DNA of 64,000 nt from Medicago truncatula (Eukaryota; Streptophyta; Magnoliopsida; Fabales; Fabaceae), in the NCBI RefSeq assembly GCF_003473485.1, contig NC_053042.1, positions 8,207,501 through 8,271,500 on the forward strand, in the 5' to 3' direction. A model generated the notes under the pieces. It did not search any database, had not been told where the DNA came from, and was given only the letters and a program-made list of their open reading frames with translations. Of the stretch, positions 32,073-45,596 are shown in pieces. Each line of letters opens with the position of its first letter. Position 1 is the first letter of the stretch. The translations under genes and the position numbers were made by a program.

Positions 32073-32732
32073 ATGGCCGAAAAACAAAATAACATGCTGA
32101 ACAAGAACTATGGTGTGAATCAAGATGATGCATCTCTAGTGTCTGAGTTTATCTCAAAAGATTTGCATCAAAGACATATTCGTAATGAGTCGTCGTCTTT
32201 ATCAGAAATTGCATAAGGTACAGCCTATATTCGTTTAGCCAATTTATTACGTCCTCTTAAGAATGAAAAAGTGTTAGATATACTTGACAAAAAATGGAAC
32301 TCTGAGGGAATCTATATAGTGAATGATCTACGTCAATTATCTTTTGAAGGTTCGTGGCTTGATTCAATAGAAAAATTATTTGTTAATAATCTACACAATG
32401 ATGTTAATTCCTTGGCTAAGTTGGAAGATTATGTTAATCAATTGTGTAATGAACATATGTTTCTGAATGGGAAGGTGATATATTGGTCTTGCCAGTTGAA
32501 ATATTCAGAGGCTGAACTTGTTGGAATCTCGAATCGTCTCCCCATGGATGAAGAAAATCGTCGAATATTGGAAATTAAGAATATAAGTCAAACAATGGAA
32601 ACCTTCTTACAACAACGTGAAGCTAAACAAACAGAGATTGAACAAGTTTTTATGAAGAAGATGGATGTGTTAAAGGGTAGAGCTCAATTAGATACTTTAG
32701 AGGTGGATTTTTCCTGTCCCCACCCTTTTTAG
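32073..32732 (+). pseudogene. coiled-coil protein frame broken by one stop, unknown
   Basis: From ATG 32073 the frame is open for 47 codons (MAEKQNNMLNKNYGV...). It then meets TAA at 32214-32216 and continues in the same frame for another 172 codons to 32732. The downstream part is polar and helix-rich with heptad-like stretches (MDEENRRILEIKNISQTMET). Without the stop it would be about 219 residues. The downstream ATG usually noted (32271) would start mid-domain. I recognise no family. It may be a recent pseudogene or, less likely, an upstream ORF plus a main ORF. Confidence 0.4.
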
Positions 32733-33240
32733 AAATAAAATATGATAGGATAGTTAGTAGTTATCACAAACTATATTGGAGAGAATAGAGTAGGGATCTA
32801 TTATGTCTTTTGGTTTCCTAGTTTACTATTACATAAATATTATGTTTTTGCTTTTTTTTTTTAAGGGAATTATTATGTTATTTTAGGTTTATATTTGCTA
32901 TATTTTGAATCTACAGAAACTATTTTTGTTGCTTCTTTAGTTTAATTTCTAGTTTACTTTTTTGAATATGATTTCTAGATTACTGTTGCTTTAGTTTGAA
33001 ATTTTCATATAAATTATGATTGGGAATGAAGAACTTGAAGATTGCATACATAGCATTATGTGTCAATAGAATTTGAAAGTTTCCCTTTATCTTTTCTCAT
33101 GAGTACTTTTTGCAAATGCAACGATATAATAACAAAATGTACCACATTTTCAAACAAAAAAAAAGCTCCAAACTTCCATGCTACATGCATATTACAAACT
33201 TACAATGGCACCATCCTATTTACTACTGACCAATCATTCA
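32733..33240. other. intergenic between convergent genes
   Basis: Contains the 3' flanks of the broken ORF (plus) and the synaptotagmin gene (minus). No other feature is seen. Confidence 0.4.
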
Positions 33241-36200
33241 TTATGGGGTTCTCCACTGAAGCTCAATTTGAATCTTTCCATTTTTGGAGTCAATAAGATG
33301 ATACTTCTCATTGATTCTTTTGTTGCTAACCACATCAGATAAATTTATATCCACATATCCAAGAGTTTCCTGATTAAAAACAAGGTATTAATGATAATGT
33401 AATTTGAAAACCATAAGACATACTCCCTCTGATCACATTTATAAGCAAAAAAACAATTTTTTAGGTTCATTGAATATCTATTGTATCCGATTTTTATATA
33501 GACCAGATACATTAATCATTCAATGAATATAAAAAGTTGTGTTTTGCTTATAAATGTGACCGGAGGGAGTATATATTTGAGTGAAATGAGTAAATTTTAG
33601 ACATTAAACCATGTATGAATTGATCTTTAGTGTTACCTTTGGATGCAGCAGGCCTAACTTTGAGGATGCACTTATCACTTCAACATAAAGCCTCTCATTG
33701 ATGGGGGGTTCCTCTAGTGTAAATTGAAATGTTTCACCCCATCTTGGATCTCTATTTTTCCTTACATGCTGCACAATTGCCATAAAAACAATGGTTAAAT
33801 CTCATAGAAAGGTTAACAATATTCAAATAAACTCTAAAACACCGGATGCGACAATGAATTTGAGTCCTCTAAAGTAAGTATATAGTTGGTATTGAATATA
33901 TTTGTAACTTGTCACACAAGTAAACTGGTATCTATTGTTGATTTATCCATCAATGGTCGATTTATGCTCCAAAACAAGTTACATATTTTAGAGAAGTCGA
34001 ATTATGTTATAACGATATTTCTTCATGCTAAGAAATAGATGACAAGTGGATAACGCTGATAGCAATAGATCGAAAGTCAAAAAATCATAATCAACACATA
34101 ATAGAAGAATTAGACGGTTAATAGATATCATATATATTTGAACATCTGATAATATCGTTTGATCTGATAAAATAATACCTTGGTTTTTCTTTCCTCGCCT
34201 TTAAAAATAAGCCGCGCAAACGGATTTGTGTGGTGTTTTCCTTCAACATCTTCAGCTTCATGGATGCTAATCAAAAGCAAACCACCACTAGCAGGTGTTC
34301 CTTCCGGAGCCTTTTCTGTGTCTTCTGAATTTTTAGATACTTCATCATCCTTAAAAGGTTTGTACATAACTTCCACAATGAGCTCTCCACGCGACTTCTC
34401 ATTCTCAGGATCATTAGGTACAAGTGTCTTGAGTAATTTAAGAGTAAGTAGTTTTGGTTCATTTGGTGTAAGCTCTTTCAATGGAATTACATTCATACCC
34501 ATCTTCTCAGCCTTTCCAAACTAGTTAACCACCATAGGAAATAAGTAACATGCTTGAAAATATGTTATAGGAAACTGTTTTGCAATGAAATATAAATTGC
34601 TTGATTAACATTCTAAGGGTGTGTTTGGATGAAATTTAAAATTTGTAAACTGCTCCCCTCAAATTTTATAAATTGCAAACTGGCCCCTCAATATTTAAAA
34701 TCTCTTCTGGAATCATTTTTAACCAAAACATTCACGCCATCCAAACACACTCTAAAAGTTTCCTATAGATAATCTTACATCCAACTTTAGTCTAAATTTG
34801 CATGTGAAGAAACTAATTACCTGTTCCCAATCATAAACATTAAGCATTAAGTCTTGAGATTCTGGATCTTTAATCACCACATTAAATTCTTCATTCCATT
34901 CTGGATTCAAGTTCTTGTATTTCACAGTTGTTTTCTTTGAAGCAAGTTTATCATCTTTGAGTTTAAGTTTCACATAAGGGTCTGCTCCTCCCATTATATC
35001 TTTCTTTCTAAGCTTCACTGCTTTCAGAATCTTCACATGAAGAATTCCAACTGGTTTTTTCATGGCCCTGACAAATTAACCAAGTTAAATTATCCAATCT
35101 AATTAACACCTAATTATAATGTTATAAACTAATAAAGGGACGAAACAATGATACATACTGTGATGGATCCATTATTTGCACCTGTAAAGCCTTAGGCCAC
35201 AGATACATTTTTGCAACCTGATCTTTTATAATTTCCTGAAAACAAGTGAGAGGATATCAATGCTAAAACTTTACACAAAATTTTAGTATTTTGTGATCAA
35301 TTTAGTGAGTGAAATATTTTTGTCTCTAGAGACTGATTTATTTTCCGAATCAGTTTCTATATCAACTACTATTTGAGTTTGTGTCCGATTTGAAAAATAT
35401 CGCTAAATAACTAGTTGCTAATATTATGACCGATTTGTCAATTTTGGTCTATAAACCGATCACTAAATCAGTTACTATATCACAATCTTTTTTGTAGTTT
35501 TGCAAGCATAATATTAATGACATGGAAGTGCTATAGTATATGCTACCTGGACAATCCTGTAAAGACCAGGAATAGACATTGCATCAGCTCCAAGTAGTTT
35601 TAATCCAAAATCAACATGTGGCTGCAATCAAAGAATCAAAATGAGATGTGATGATAATATATCATTTGTTCATCACAATGGTGGTTATTAAGAAATAGAC
35701 ATCATCTATACCTTTTCCATGAGAGACACGTAAATATTGGCGAAACAAGGAAAACTAGGAACCAAAGGCTTCAACATTATGCGCGGAGAAGCAAACACTT
35801 GCAAATCAACAACCTGCAATCATTTAAAGCGTATAAAGACTTTTCAAAACATTTTCATTTTCTGTTGTTAAAAAGGTGCATGAATGAAGGTACTGAAATT
35901 TCAGAATAATAACATTTACTAGGAAAATATGACCTCTTTTTTTGTTTATATTTGAGTCCGGAGAAATACCTGAACGGTTGCTCGCAATCCAAATGCTTTA
36001 ACTGCAACTATAATGTTAGGATTCCCAGCCCATTTCATTGATAGTTCCATAATCAATTCCTTTTCATCAGTGCTATACACTTTCATTCCTGCAGCCATAT
36101 TATATAAATGGATCAACACAATTAGCATTTATCAGTCAAAATTATATTTTTACTCATATATAGCTATGTATACCTTGAAAAGTTGGTGGCAAAGAGCCCA

Positions 36201-37180
36201 AATTAAGTTCTTCAAATTCAACTGAATCAATTTTATACTTTGGAATTTGTTCCGCAATAATAGGCTTTGCTATAGTTCTTGTAGTCTTGCAAATTGCCTA
36301 TATATAACATTCAACCAATTGTTGATACTCTTTGAAAATTGATATTCAAAATCTCATAGAAAATGTGTGCATACCTTGTTCAAATAAGGCCACATACACT
36401 CAACAAATTTATTAAGCCAATCAAGCTGCAAACAAGAAAATATTAATTAATCAACTATACTACTTTTTTTTTTGAAGAAGCTAAACTAACCCCCTCAAAT
36501 TGGCACCAGAGAGAATCGAACCTGAAACCTTGAGGAGGAGCACACTCCCAGATCCCAAGCCAATACCACTAGGCCAACTCAAATGGGTTTCAACTATACT
36601 ACTTTTTTAGAGAGGGCTTAGAAATTTAAAGAATAATAATAATAACATACACGGTCATAGTCTGGATTTTTTATCCATAAGGGTATTTCTGGAAGCAATT
36701 GTTGCACAGTTTTAGCTTCTTGCTCAACCAAAGGAGTAAATGTAGGATCCTGAAATCATAACAAACATGCCATATTTTTAGAATATTAGAACATGCTTTG
36801 CATATTAATTAAAAATATTTCTTTGAAGAAAAACTGTTTACTACATTTACTATTTAGCAGAAGTCTATAGTTAGTTAAACAGTGAGGAAACAATATACAT
36901 AAAAATCTAAAATAATATATCAAAATTCAAATTGAGAATTCAATTTGTGATCCTTTTTACAGATCACAACTTTACATACTACAAAAAGAAGTCAATATCA
37001 ATAAAAAGAATGAAAAAAAAAAAAAAAGAGAGAATCATTTTAGAGAAAAAGTGAGAAATAGAAACAAACCTTGACATCTATTGATTCAAAGTATATAAAC
37101 ATAAAGTATCCTATCAGCAATCCAAGTGAAGTTCCAATTCCAAATCCTAAAAAACTAGCTATAGTACTTAAAATACTCAT
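33241..37180 (-). CDS. SYT1: plant synaptotagmin (SMP domain plus two C2 domains), 12 exons
   Basis: Exons: 37070-37180, 36651-36749, 36375-36425, 36174-36297, 35970-36088, 35712-35813, 35547-35621, 35159-35235, 34821-35067, 34179-34520, 33637-33768 and 33241-33369. All junctions are GT-AG and keep frame, giving 535 aa, close to the ~540 of Arabidopsis SYT1. An N-terminal membrane anchor (residues 4-31) is followed by a SMP lipid-transfer domain (~68-250, with VDLQVFASPR and PHVDFGLK). C2A (~256-360) has Asp at 276 and 282, as needed for Ca2+ and lipid binding. C2B (~415-525, AEDVEGKHHTNP) lacks those Asp residues, as in the family. These proteins tether ER to plasma membrane at contact sites and support membrane repair and stress tolerance. 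A SINE sits in intron 2 and a Stowaway MITE in the last intron. Confidence 0.95.
33423..33569. mobile_element. Stowaway-like MITE in the last synaptotagmin intron
   Basis: Inverted termini ctccctctgatcacatttat and, reverse complemented, ctccctccggtcacatttat, flanked by TA on each side (33421-33422, 33570-33571). The 147-bp length and TA target duplication are typical of Stowaway (Tc1/mariner) MITEs. Confidence 0.85.
36463..36590 (-). mobile_element. tRNA-derived SINE in synaptotagmin intron 2
   Basis: The minus strand reads gagttggcctagtggtattg (A-box like), then ggttcgattctc (B-box like), then an A-rich tail at the 36463 side. The 19-mer tcaactatactactttttt is present at 36451-36469 and 36590-36608, a perfect target duplication that overlaps the tail. 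It lies well inside the intron (36426-36650) and should not disturb splicing. Confidence 0.8.
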
Positions 37181-39609
37181 TTCAACTTCAATATCAATGT
37201 CTATGGTACTAACTAAGTTTCTTTCATATCAAAAGTGGAAACTTTCCTAACTAAACCAGCTCAATAAATTTTGTGGATGATTATTGAATGAATAAAGTTT
37301 CTGAAATTAGAAAAGAAAAGACAAGGAACATATAGTACTATATGTTATTGTTATATTGTTTGAAAGTGAAATAAAAGTAGCATTTAATTTGTTGGCCACT
37401 CTTTACCTTACATTAAGGCAACTTGATATCCACATAAACAGTTGACACTTGTTAGTGTCGGCAAGGTCTATTTTTTCTTGCAAATATTTTAAATATCAGT
37501 TTTTGTTTTTTAATTGTATAGTTGTTGATATCAATCAAGTTGAAGAGTTTCACATAATTAACTCAGTCACTTAATTAAATAGTCTAAATTAGTGAAAGCA
37601 TAGTTGCATGAATGGATAAAATTCTTACGAAAGTTCTTGGCTTAGTTGTTGATTATTTGTAGTCATAAATAATTAATAGAGTCAAATTTTTTGACCAAAG
37701 TTATATTTTAAAATACATTTATTGGAGTTAAAATTAGAGTCAATTTAAAGCTAAATGCATGATTATCCTTAGATAAAAGTATGAAATAATGTTGATATTT
37801 TAAAGGATAGAATAAAGAGAGGTATACTGTGCTTTCTCTTTTGTCTTTTTTGTTATTCTTTTTTTGGCCTGACTTTGGCCCTCCATGTGTCCTTAACAAT
37901 TATGAAACAGACAAACTTTATGGTAAAATACAGCCTTATTTTGTAGTATACACTATATAGTAATAATTTTGTGCTTGTGATAAAAAGTTTGACCACACCA
38001 CCATGTTTGTTTGGGGCATTCCCCACAGGTGTGGGAAGGGAACCAATAATAGTCTTATCTGCCTGATCCAGCTCATGGGGAGCATCGTTACAAACAGGAC
38101 TAACTAACTTAACTGAACAACCAACTAACTTAATATCTTACCATATTCGTAAAAGAAACGAGAAATCGTAAAATAATGGAACACATGTTTTGTTATAAAA
38201 TTTCGTCAAGTGTATACATCTCTGACTATAGACAATTGTAATTTTAGATTATTAATCGTAAAAAATGTATTCGAATTTAAAATGTTACAAATTTTATTAG
38301 AGAATACCTACCTAATTCTGAATCGTATCAGGGGCTATCGCCCCCACAGCCCGTTGTCCCTCCATAACAAATAGTTGGACCAAATACAAGGACTTGGCAT
38401 TGCAAATGAGCCATAGTACCCAACCGTTCCCCAACCTAACTGAAAAGGAACATGCCTTATTTTTCTTTGATTCTTTCTCTTTCTTATTTAGTAGATTTAG
38501 AGCTGAAAAATAAGGGATTGGATGACACAATTAGAAGACAATTTCAATCAATGAATTCTAGAGAGATGTGGAATTTGAGATAGACTAGGCACAAACATAA
38601 TATGAGTTTAGGCCGCAATGCTCACAATGTACATAATAACAACCACAATTTGAAATCATGATGAATGTATTTCAACAAACTCCTGTAATGAGGGGGTAAG
38701 AAACAATGATACAACAAGTAATTTTGGCACTACATCAATGTTCCTTGATTTAAAACACTACATCAAAGTGTCAAGTAAGTATTAATATATATAGACTTAG
38801 ATTTAAGCATGAGATTTTCCACTTCTTCACGCAAAGTATGCGAGACCAACTTCTACACTACTTAAAAAAAAAAAAAAACTACATGCATGAATAAAACAAA
38901 TCCGTGTGGAGCACTAGAAAAAAAACATCAATTTCATTATTCTTATTTGTTTGAGAGTAAAGTTACCAACCATTCTGTTGGGGAGTTCGAGGAGCACCGG
39001 AAGCGACAATAAGCTAAATGTCCACGATCTTTAAGAGATTTTGACACCATATTTCCATCTAAAATCTTATGGCGTCAAGTATATGAGTCTCCTATCTTAT
39101 ATATCAAACATTTTCTCCATTTTAAATCGATGTGTGACTTAATCACTAACACTCAAAACCCAACACATTCATTAAAAAAAAAAAGAAGTAATTGTTAAAA
39201 AAAAAAAACAAAGGAAGAAAACAACTATTCATAATTTATTTTTTTTACCAACTTTTGAATTTAATGGTAATGAATCACTACACGCACTTACCAACTTATA
39301 TCACTGTGCAATAAATCAAGTTGAATTATGAAGGTGATTGAAGTATGAGTTCACAAAGTGGTCGTTGGATTTTAATAACTAAACGTAATTAATCACTTCT
39401 ACTAATACTTACGCATTAACAATTTACTACCATACTAATATTCTTCCAAAATTGTACTTCTGAAACCCATTTTGTTAGTTTGCATAGTTAACCTTAACTA
39501 CATTATACTATACGTATTAATTAGCTATAAGTTATAACTAACCAAACCCATTTGTTTTGTTTCTGAAATCAATCAACTTTGTACTTTTTGGAAGGAAAAT
39601 CAATTCAAT
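37181..39609. other. divergent intergenic region between SYT and ABCB genes
   Basis: 2.4 kb holding the promoters of both divergently transcribed genes. No coding sequence or complete mobile element is recognised. The minus-strand frames near 37708 and 38312 lack motifs. Poly-A tracts occur near 38865 and 39178. Confidence 0.45.
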
Positions 39610-42600
39610 ATGGATGAAGTGGAGCTAGCTTGTGAGTCTAGCTTGGAATGCAAGAAAACCAAAGAGGAAGGAACGTCGAAAAAACAAAGTAAAGTGGAGA
39701 GTGTTTCGTTTTTTGGATTGTTTGGTGCAGCCGATAGAACTGATTATGTGTTAATGTTCCTTGGAAGTGTTGGTTCTTTTGTTCATGGTGCTGCTCTTCC
39801 TGTTTCCTTTGTTTTGTTTGGTCGTATGATTGATTCTCTCGGACACCTTTCTAGCAATCCTCACAAATTTTCCTCACAAATTTCTCAGGTAAAAACAACA
39901 TCAACCATATTTATTTGATTATGCAAAGAGAGAGACAAATAAAGTGGGAAAAAAAGATGGCATAACATGCATTATTCTATACTAAACTATGATGACTCTG
40001 GCCTCTTCAACAAACTCCTCTAACATGTATATGTTACACTATACAAATATGCAATAATGGAAGAGTTAATTAATTCTTTGACCATTGCAGCATGCTTTGT
40101 ACTTGGTCTATCTTGGAGTTGTTGTTCTTGTTTCTGCTTGGATGGGTAAATATAACCTCGGCCTTGTCTCGTTTCTGTTTGGACCATATACATGTATATT
40201 TTTGCTTATATTCAATACTGGAGGGAGTATACTATTTTTCAGGTGTTGCATTCTGGACGCAAACAGGCGAAAGACAAACGGCTTGGATAAGGTTAAGATA
40301 TTTGCAGTCAGTACTAAAGAAGGATATTCGTTTCTTTGACAATGAAGCAAAGGATGCCAATATCATTTCTCACATCTCCAGTGATGCAATTTTGGTACAA
40401 GATGCAATTGGTGACAAAGTATATACTGATTTTACTCTTCTAATATAATCAACTCAGTTTAACATTTCAGTATGATCATAATTTTTTACGCATGTGCACA
40501 TAACATCAACAAACGTCTGATTCGTTGTTATGCAGACCGGGCATGCAATACGTTACCTTTCTCAATTCATTGTTGGATTTGGCATTGGATTGACATCAGT
40601 ATGGCAGCTGACACTACTCACCTTGGCTGTTGTTCCATTCATAGCTATAGCAGGCCGAACTTACTTAACTATTATATCTACTTTATCGGAAAAAGGCAAA
40701 GCAGCTTATGCTGAAGCAGAAAAAGTTGCTGAAGAAGTAATTTCTCGAGTGCGTACAGTTTACTCATTTGCAGGAGAAGAAAAAGCTGTTGGTTCATACT
40801 CAAAGTCGCTTGATAAGGCTTTGAAGCTTGGAAAGAAGAGTGGTTTTGCAAAAGGTGTTGGAGTCGGTTTTACATATGGGCTGTTATTCTGTGCTTGGGC
40901 ATTGCTTCTTTGGTATGCAAGCATACTTGTGATACATCATAAAACAAATGGAGGGAAAGCATTCACAACAATCATCAATGCCATCTTTAGTGGATTGTAA
41001 GTCTACCAAAACATATATGGTTTGACTTATTTTACAATTCCACTAATATATTTCTTGTATTCATAGCTAGATAAGATGTCATGCAATACATTTTTTTTCT
41101 CTTAACATTGCGGTTTCCTGAAAAAAGGCTCTGATAATTTGGATTTTGGTAGATAGGTATGTAAAAGTATGGCATATGATTGTTCCGGTTAGAATTCAAA
41201 CTAGGTTTTTCCTAAACGATTTGTCTTTAATTGAAGTTCGAGTTTGAGCTCAATCACAACATATTTCATTTACACTATGAATACTTCAATCTAGAAATAT
41301 ATGCATGATGCAAAAAACACTGAATATTAAAAAGTTGCATGAGAAAAACAATGAATATTATATTTTATTAATGACTATACTGATATAATTGTTCTGTTTT
41401 TTAATAGTGCCCTTGGTCAAGCTGCTCTAAACATTGGTTCCATTGCTAAAGGGCGAACAGCTGCAGCCAATATCATGAACATGATTGCATCTGTTTCAGA
41501 ATCATCTAAAATGTTGGATGATGGTTTTGTGTTGTCACAAGTAGCAGGGAAAATTGATTTTTATGAGGTCTATTTTGCTTGCCCCTCAAGAAGCAAAATG
41601 ATCTTTGAGAATTTGAGCTTCTCAGTGAGTGCTGGAAAGACGGTTGCCGTTGTTGGTTCAAGTAGTTCTGGAAAGAGCACAATCATTTCCCTTATTCAAA
41701 GGTTCTATGACCCCACTTCAGGTAATTACTCAGACACAGTGCTAGCAATACCGACTCTTAACACTTACTCGCTCTTTTAATGGACGAAATTCATATAGCT
41801 CCTACTACTTTATGCGATTCATTGATGAATAAAGACACCGATTAACATTTTCCTTAATTTAATTAGCATGTAACAAGTTTTGTATGTCTACATATAGTTC
41901 TATATTTTGGAGGAGAGGATAATGCAATAATTTTCACTAGGTAAGGTCCTATTGGATGGATATGACTTAAAGAATTTTAAATTGAGATGGTTGAGAAAAC
42001 AAATGGGATTGGTGAGTCAAGAACCAGCACTATTTGCCACAACAATAGCTGGAAACATTTTATTTGGAAAAGAAGATGCAAGCGTGAATGAAATCATACA
42101 TGCTGCCAAGGTTGTAAATGCTCATTCTTTCATAACAGGATTACCTCAAGATTACAATACTCAGGTGAATTATTAGTTGTTGAACATGAATATCATAGCT
42201 TTGAACGAAAGAAGTTTGTGACTTCATATCCTCATATAAGCCATTTTCATTTTGTTTTCAATTCAGGTTGGAGAAGGTGGTACACAACTTTTAGGGGGAC
42301 AAAAGCAAATAATTTCTTTAGCAAGAGCAGTGCTCAGAAACCCGAAAATATTGCTTTTAGATGAGGCCACCAGTGCACTGGATGCTGAATCAGAACTCAT
42401 TGTGCAGCAGGCATTGAAAAAAATAATGTTAAACCGGACAACAATAATTGTTGCACATCGATTATCCACTGTACGCAATGTAGATACAATTATTGTGTTG
42501 AAGAATGGCCAGGTTGCCGAAAGTGGGACTCATTTAGAATTGATGTCCAGAAATGGTGAGTATGTGAGTTTGCAGGCACCACAAAACTTCACAAGCTCTA

Positions 42601-44892
42601 GCTCATTATTTCGCTTGGGAAGTTCGAGAAATTATAGTTTTCGAGAAATTCCAAACAACCTGAACAATGAGGAGGTGCAATCAAGTGATCAAGGATTGAC
42701 ATCAAACACTGCTTCCGTTCCATCAATTTTGGGTCTACTGAAACTGAACGCTCCAGAATGGCCCTATGCAATTCTTGGGTCAGTAGGTGCAGTTTTGGCT
42801 GGCATGGAAGCTCCTCTCTTTGCCATTGGAATCACACACATTTTGGCTACATTTTACTCTGCTCAAAGTCCCAAGATCAAGCATGAAGTTGATCATGTAG
42901 CTGTTATATTTGTCGTCCTGGCTGTTGTTACCATACCTATTTATCTATTGAAACACTACTTCTATTCATTAATGGGAGACCGCCTCACCGCCCGTGTCCG
43001 TTTATTAATGTTCTCAGGTATTCCAAAGCAGCAAAAGCATTCTTTTAGAATCACACTATGCATTAAATTATCTTAAGCTAATGTTGGTTTGCAGAAAAGT
43101 AAACTTCAATTTTCCCTGAGGAACCCAAACCAACCTTATTTTCTTATTTGTAGAAATTGAACTCGGTACTTAAGAGTTTACAATACTCACACACATTCCG
43201 CACCAACCACTTGCGCTTCCTATCTACATCCTTTGGCATGTTCTTGATTTATTTTTGCATCACTAAATCATTATATTTAATTTGGCATGCAGCTATTCTT
43301 ACCAACGAAGTCGCATGGTTTGATATCAATGAGAACAATACTAGCTCACTTACAGCAACGCAAGCAGCTGATGCAACATTAGTAAGAAGTGCTCTAGCTG
43401 ACAGACTCTCAACCCTTGTTCAAAACATAGCTCTCACCGTAACAGCATTTGTTATTGCCTTCACAATGAGTTGGAAACTAACATTAGTTGTTGCAGCTTG
43501 CCTTCCCTTTCTCATAGGAGCTTACATCACAGAGGTTAATCTCATAATAAAACCACTTCACTAATGATTTGTTCATTCATACTTCTATCTATGGTGCATT
43601 ATTCATGTCCTCAATCTTCACTGCATAATAACCTATAGAATAACTGAAAGTTAAAATTGTTTATGCAGCAACTATTTCTCAAGGGATTTGGTGGAGATTA
43701 CAGTCATGCTTACTCCAAAGCAAATTCTTTGGCTCGTGATGCTATTGTGAACATACGTATTGTCACTGCTTTCAGTGCAGAAGATCGAATGTCAACCCAA
43801 TTCGCATATGAACTGAATAAACCTTACAAGCAGGCACTTCTGAGAGGCCAGATATCAGGTTTTGGTTACGGCTTGACCCAACTGTTTGCTTTCTGCTCCT
43901 ATGCACTTGTACTTTGGTATGCATCCATATTAATCAAGAAGAAAGAGTCAACTTTCGGAGATCTCATGAAATCTGTTGTGGTCTTAATCATCACTGCTAT
44001 TGCAATAGTAGAAACAATAGCCCTTACCCCAGATATTGTGAAAGGGACCCAAGCACTGAGATCGGTTTTCAGCATCCTCCATAGGAAAACATCCATCAAC
44101 CGAAATGATCCGAATAGCAAAATGATAAGTGAAGTCAAAGGAGATGTTAAGTTTCAAAATGTGTGCTTCAAGTACCCAATGAGACCTGATATCACCATAT
44201 TTCAGAACTTGAACCTCAGAGTCTCAGCAGGAAAAAGTCTAGCAGTAGTAGGCCAAAGCGGCTCGGGGAAGAGCACTGTGATCGCTCTTGTAATGAGATT
44301 TTACGACCCTACATACGGGTCGGTTCTGATAGACGAATGTGATATCAAAAGCCTAAATTTGAGATCATTAAGGCAGAAAATAGGATTGGTTCAGCAAGAA
44401 CCTGCTTTGTTCTCTACGACGGTTTACGAAAATATCAAGTATGGAAAAGAGGAAGCAACAGAAATTGAGGTAATGAAGGCAGCCAAAGCTGCAAATGCTC
44501 ATGAATTCATCAGTACAATGGCGGAAGGATACAAAACTAAGGTTGGTGAGAAAGGAGTGCAGTTATCAAGAGGACAAAAACAAAGAGTAGCGATCGCTAG
44601 AGCAATTCTGAAAGATCCATCCATCCTTCTGTTGGATGAAGCAACAAATGCACTGGACACAATATCAGAGAGACTTGTCCTAGAAGCTATTGATAAGCTT
44701 ATGGAAGGTCGAACGATGATTTTGGTAGCTCACAGGCTTTCGACTGTTCGCAATGCAGACAGCATTGCAGTGCTGCAACATGGGAAGGTTGCAGAAATGG
44801 GAAGACATGAGAAGCTGATGGCTAAACCAGGAAGCATCTATAAGCAACTGGTTAGTCTACAGCAAGAAAAGCATAAACAAGAAGAGAATTAG
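39610..44892 (+). CDS. full-size ABCB transporter, ABCB13/14-like, 9 exons
   Basis: Exons: 39610-39888, 40091-40145, 40243-40418, 40536-40996, 41408-41721, 41941-42164, 42267-43017, 43293-43534 and 43669-44892. All are GT-AG and in frame, giving 1241 aa with two transmembrane halves and two nucleotide-binding domains. It best resembles Arabidopsis ABCB13/ABCB14; ABCB14 imports malate into guard cells and others move auxin, but substrate cannot be read from sequence. NBD1 Walker A is GSSSSGKST (407-415), where the fourth-position Gly is Ser. Its signature is LLGGQ (511-515), where LSGGQ is expected. NBD2 has a normal Walker A (GQSGSGKST) but the signature LSRGQ (1133-1137). Walker B (LLLDEAT) and H-loop (AHRLST) are intact in both. 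The gene is otherwise unbroken, so it may be active with altered ATPase coupling, or drifting. Confidence 0.93.
40175..40236. repeat. single end of a Stowaway-like MITE in ABCB intron 2
   Basis: ttttgcttatattcaatactggagggagta resembles the right end of the MITE at 33423 (ttttgcttataaatg..cggagggagta), but no matching left end was found. It is probably a deleted copy lying just before the exon 3 acceptor. Confidence 0.5.
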
Positions 44893-45596
44893 TGTATTCA
44901 TTTGGAGTTCGCCAAGTAAATATAGAATTATAGATTCAAATTATACCTGCAGTTTGCAACTTGGATTGAGTGCCGGCTTTAAGAGCATTTGTGATGACTA
45001 TTCCAACCATGAACGATGTTTTCATAAGTACTGTTTATATACACAAATGCTACCATATAATCTAAAGCCAATAATTGGCTGTTGCAGAATATGTTTTGTC
45101 ATATCACGTCGAACAAGATTATGAACAATACTCATGGCCGATTTATTGTCACAAAACAGCTTCAGAACATTGTATTTTCAAATCTTCTAGCTGAAGTTTC
45201 ATCCATAAGTGGTTAATTACATTAATTTCTTGTACTTGTATCAAAAGCATATTAAACATATTTTTAGCTTACTTGTTCATGAATTACCTGAATTTCAACT
45301 TTCCAAGCTAATTGATTCTATATGTTATGTTGAGGAGACTATGAACCAAACAACTCATTTGAATTAAAAAAACATTAAGGGGGAAAAACTAATCAAAGCA
45401 TTATTTTGCAATGTTTACCATCAGAAGGGAATCTACATCAAATCTACCACTTGATTGTGCTACCAAGTCATTTAAAATAATGCAGCATGGTTTGTAATTC
45501 ATGCTTACTTCCTTCTTTCGCAATTCGAAAAAACCAACCAGCTAAAGACTTACGTTCATGCTTTATCATGCAACTTGTGTAGAACAACAACTAAGC
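44893..45596 (-). other. intergenic between convergent genes, with a copia RNase H remnant at 45088-45180
   Basis: The minus strand at about 45088-45180 reads LKLFCDNKSAMSIVHN, then LVRRDMTKHI, a piece of Ty1-copia RNase H. The following sequence has lost similarity. The rest is AT-rich flank of the ABCB gene and of the gene that ends at 45597. Confidence 0.6.

Noticed and set aside
41722-43292. Apparent breaks in the ABCB frame
   Set aside because: Each falls at a canonical intron and the joined frame is continuous to 1241 aa.
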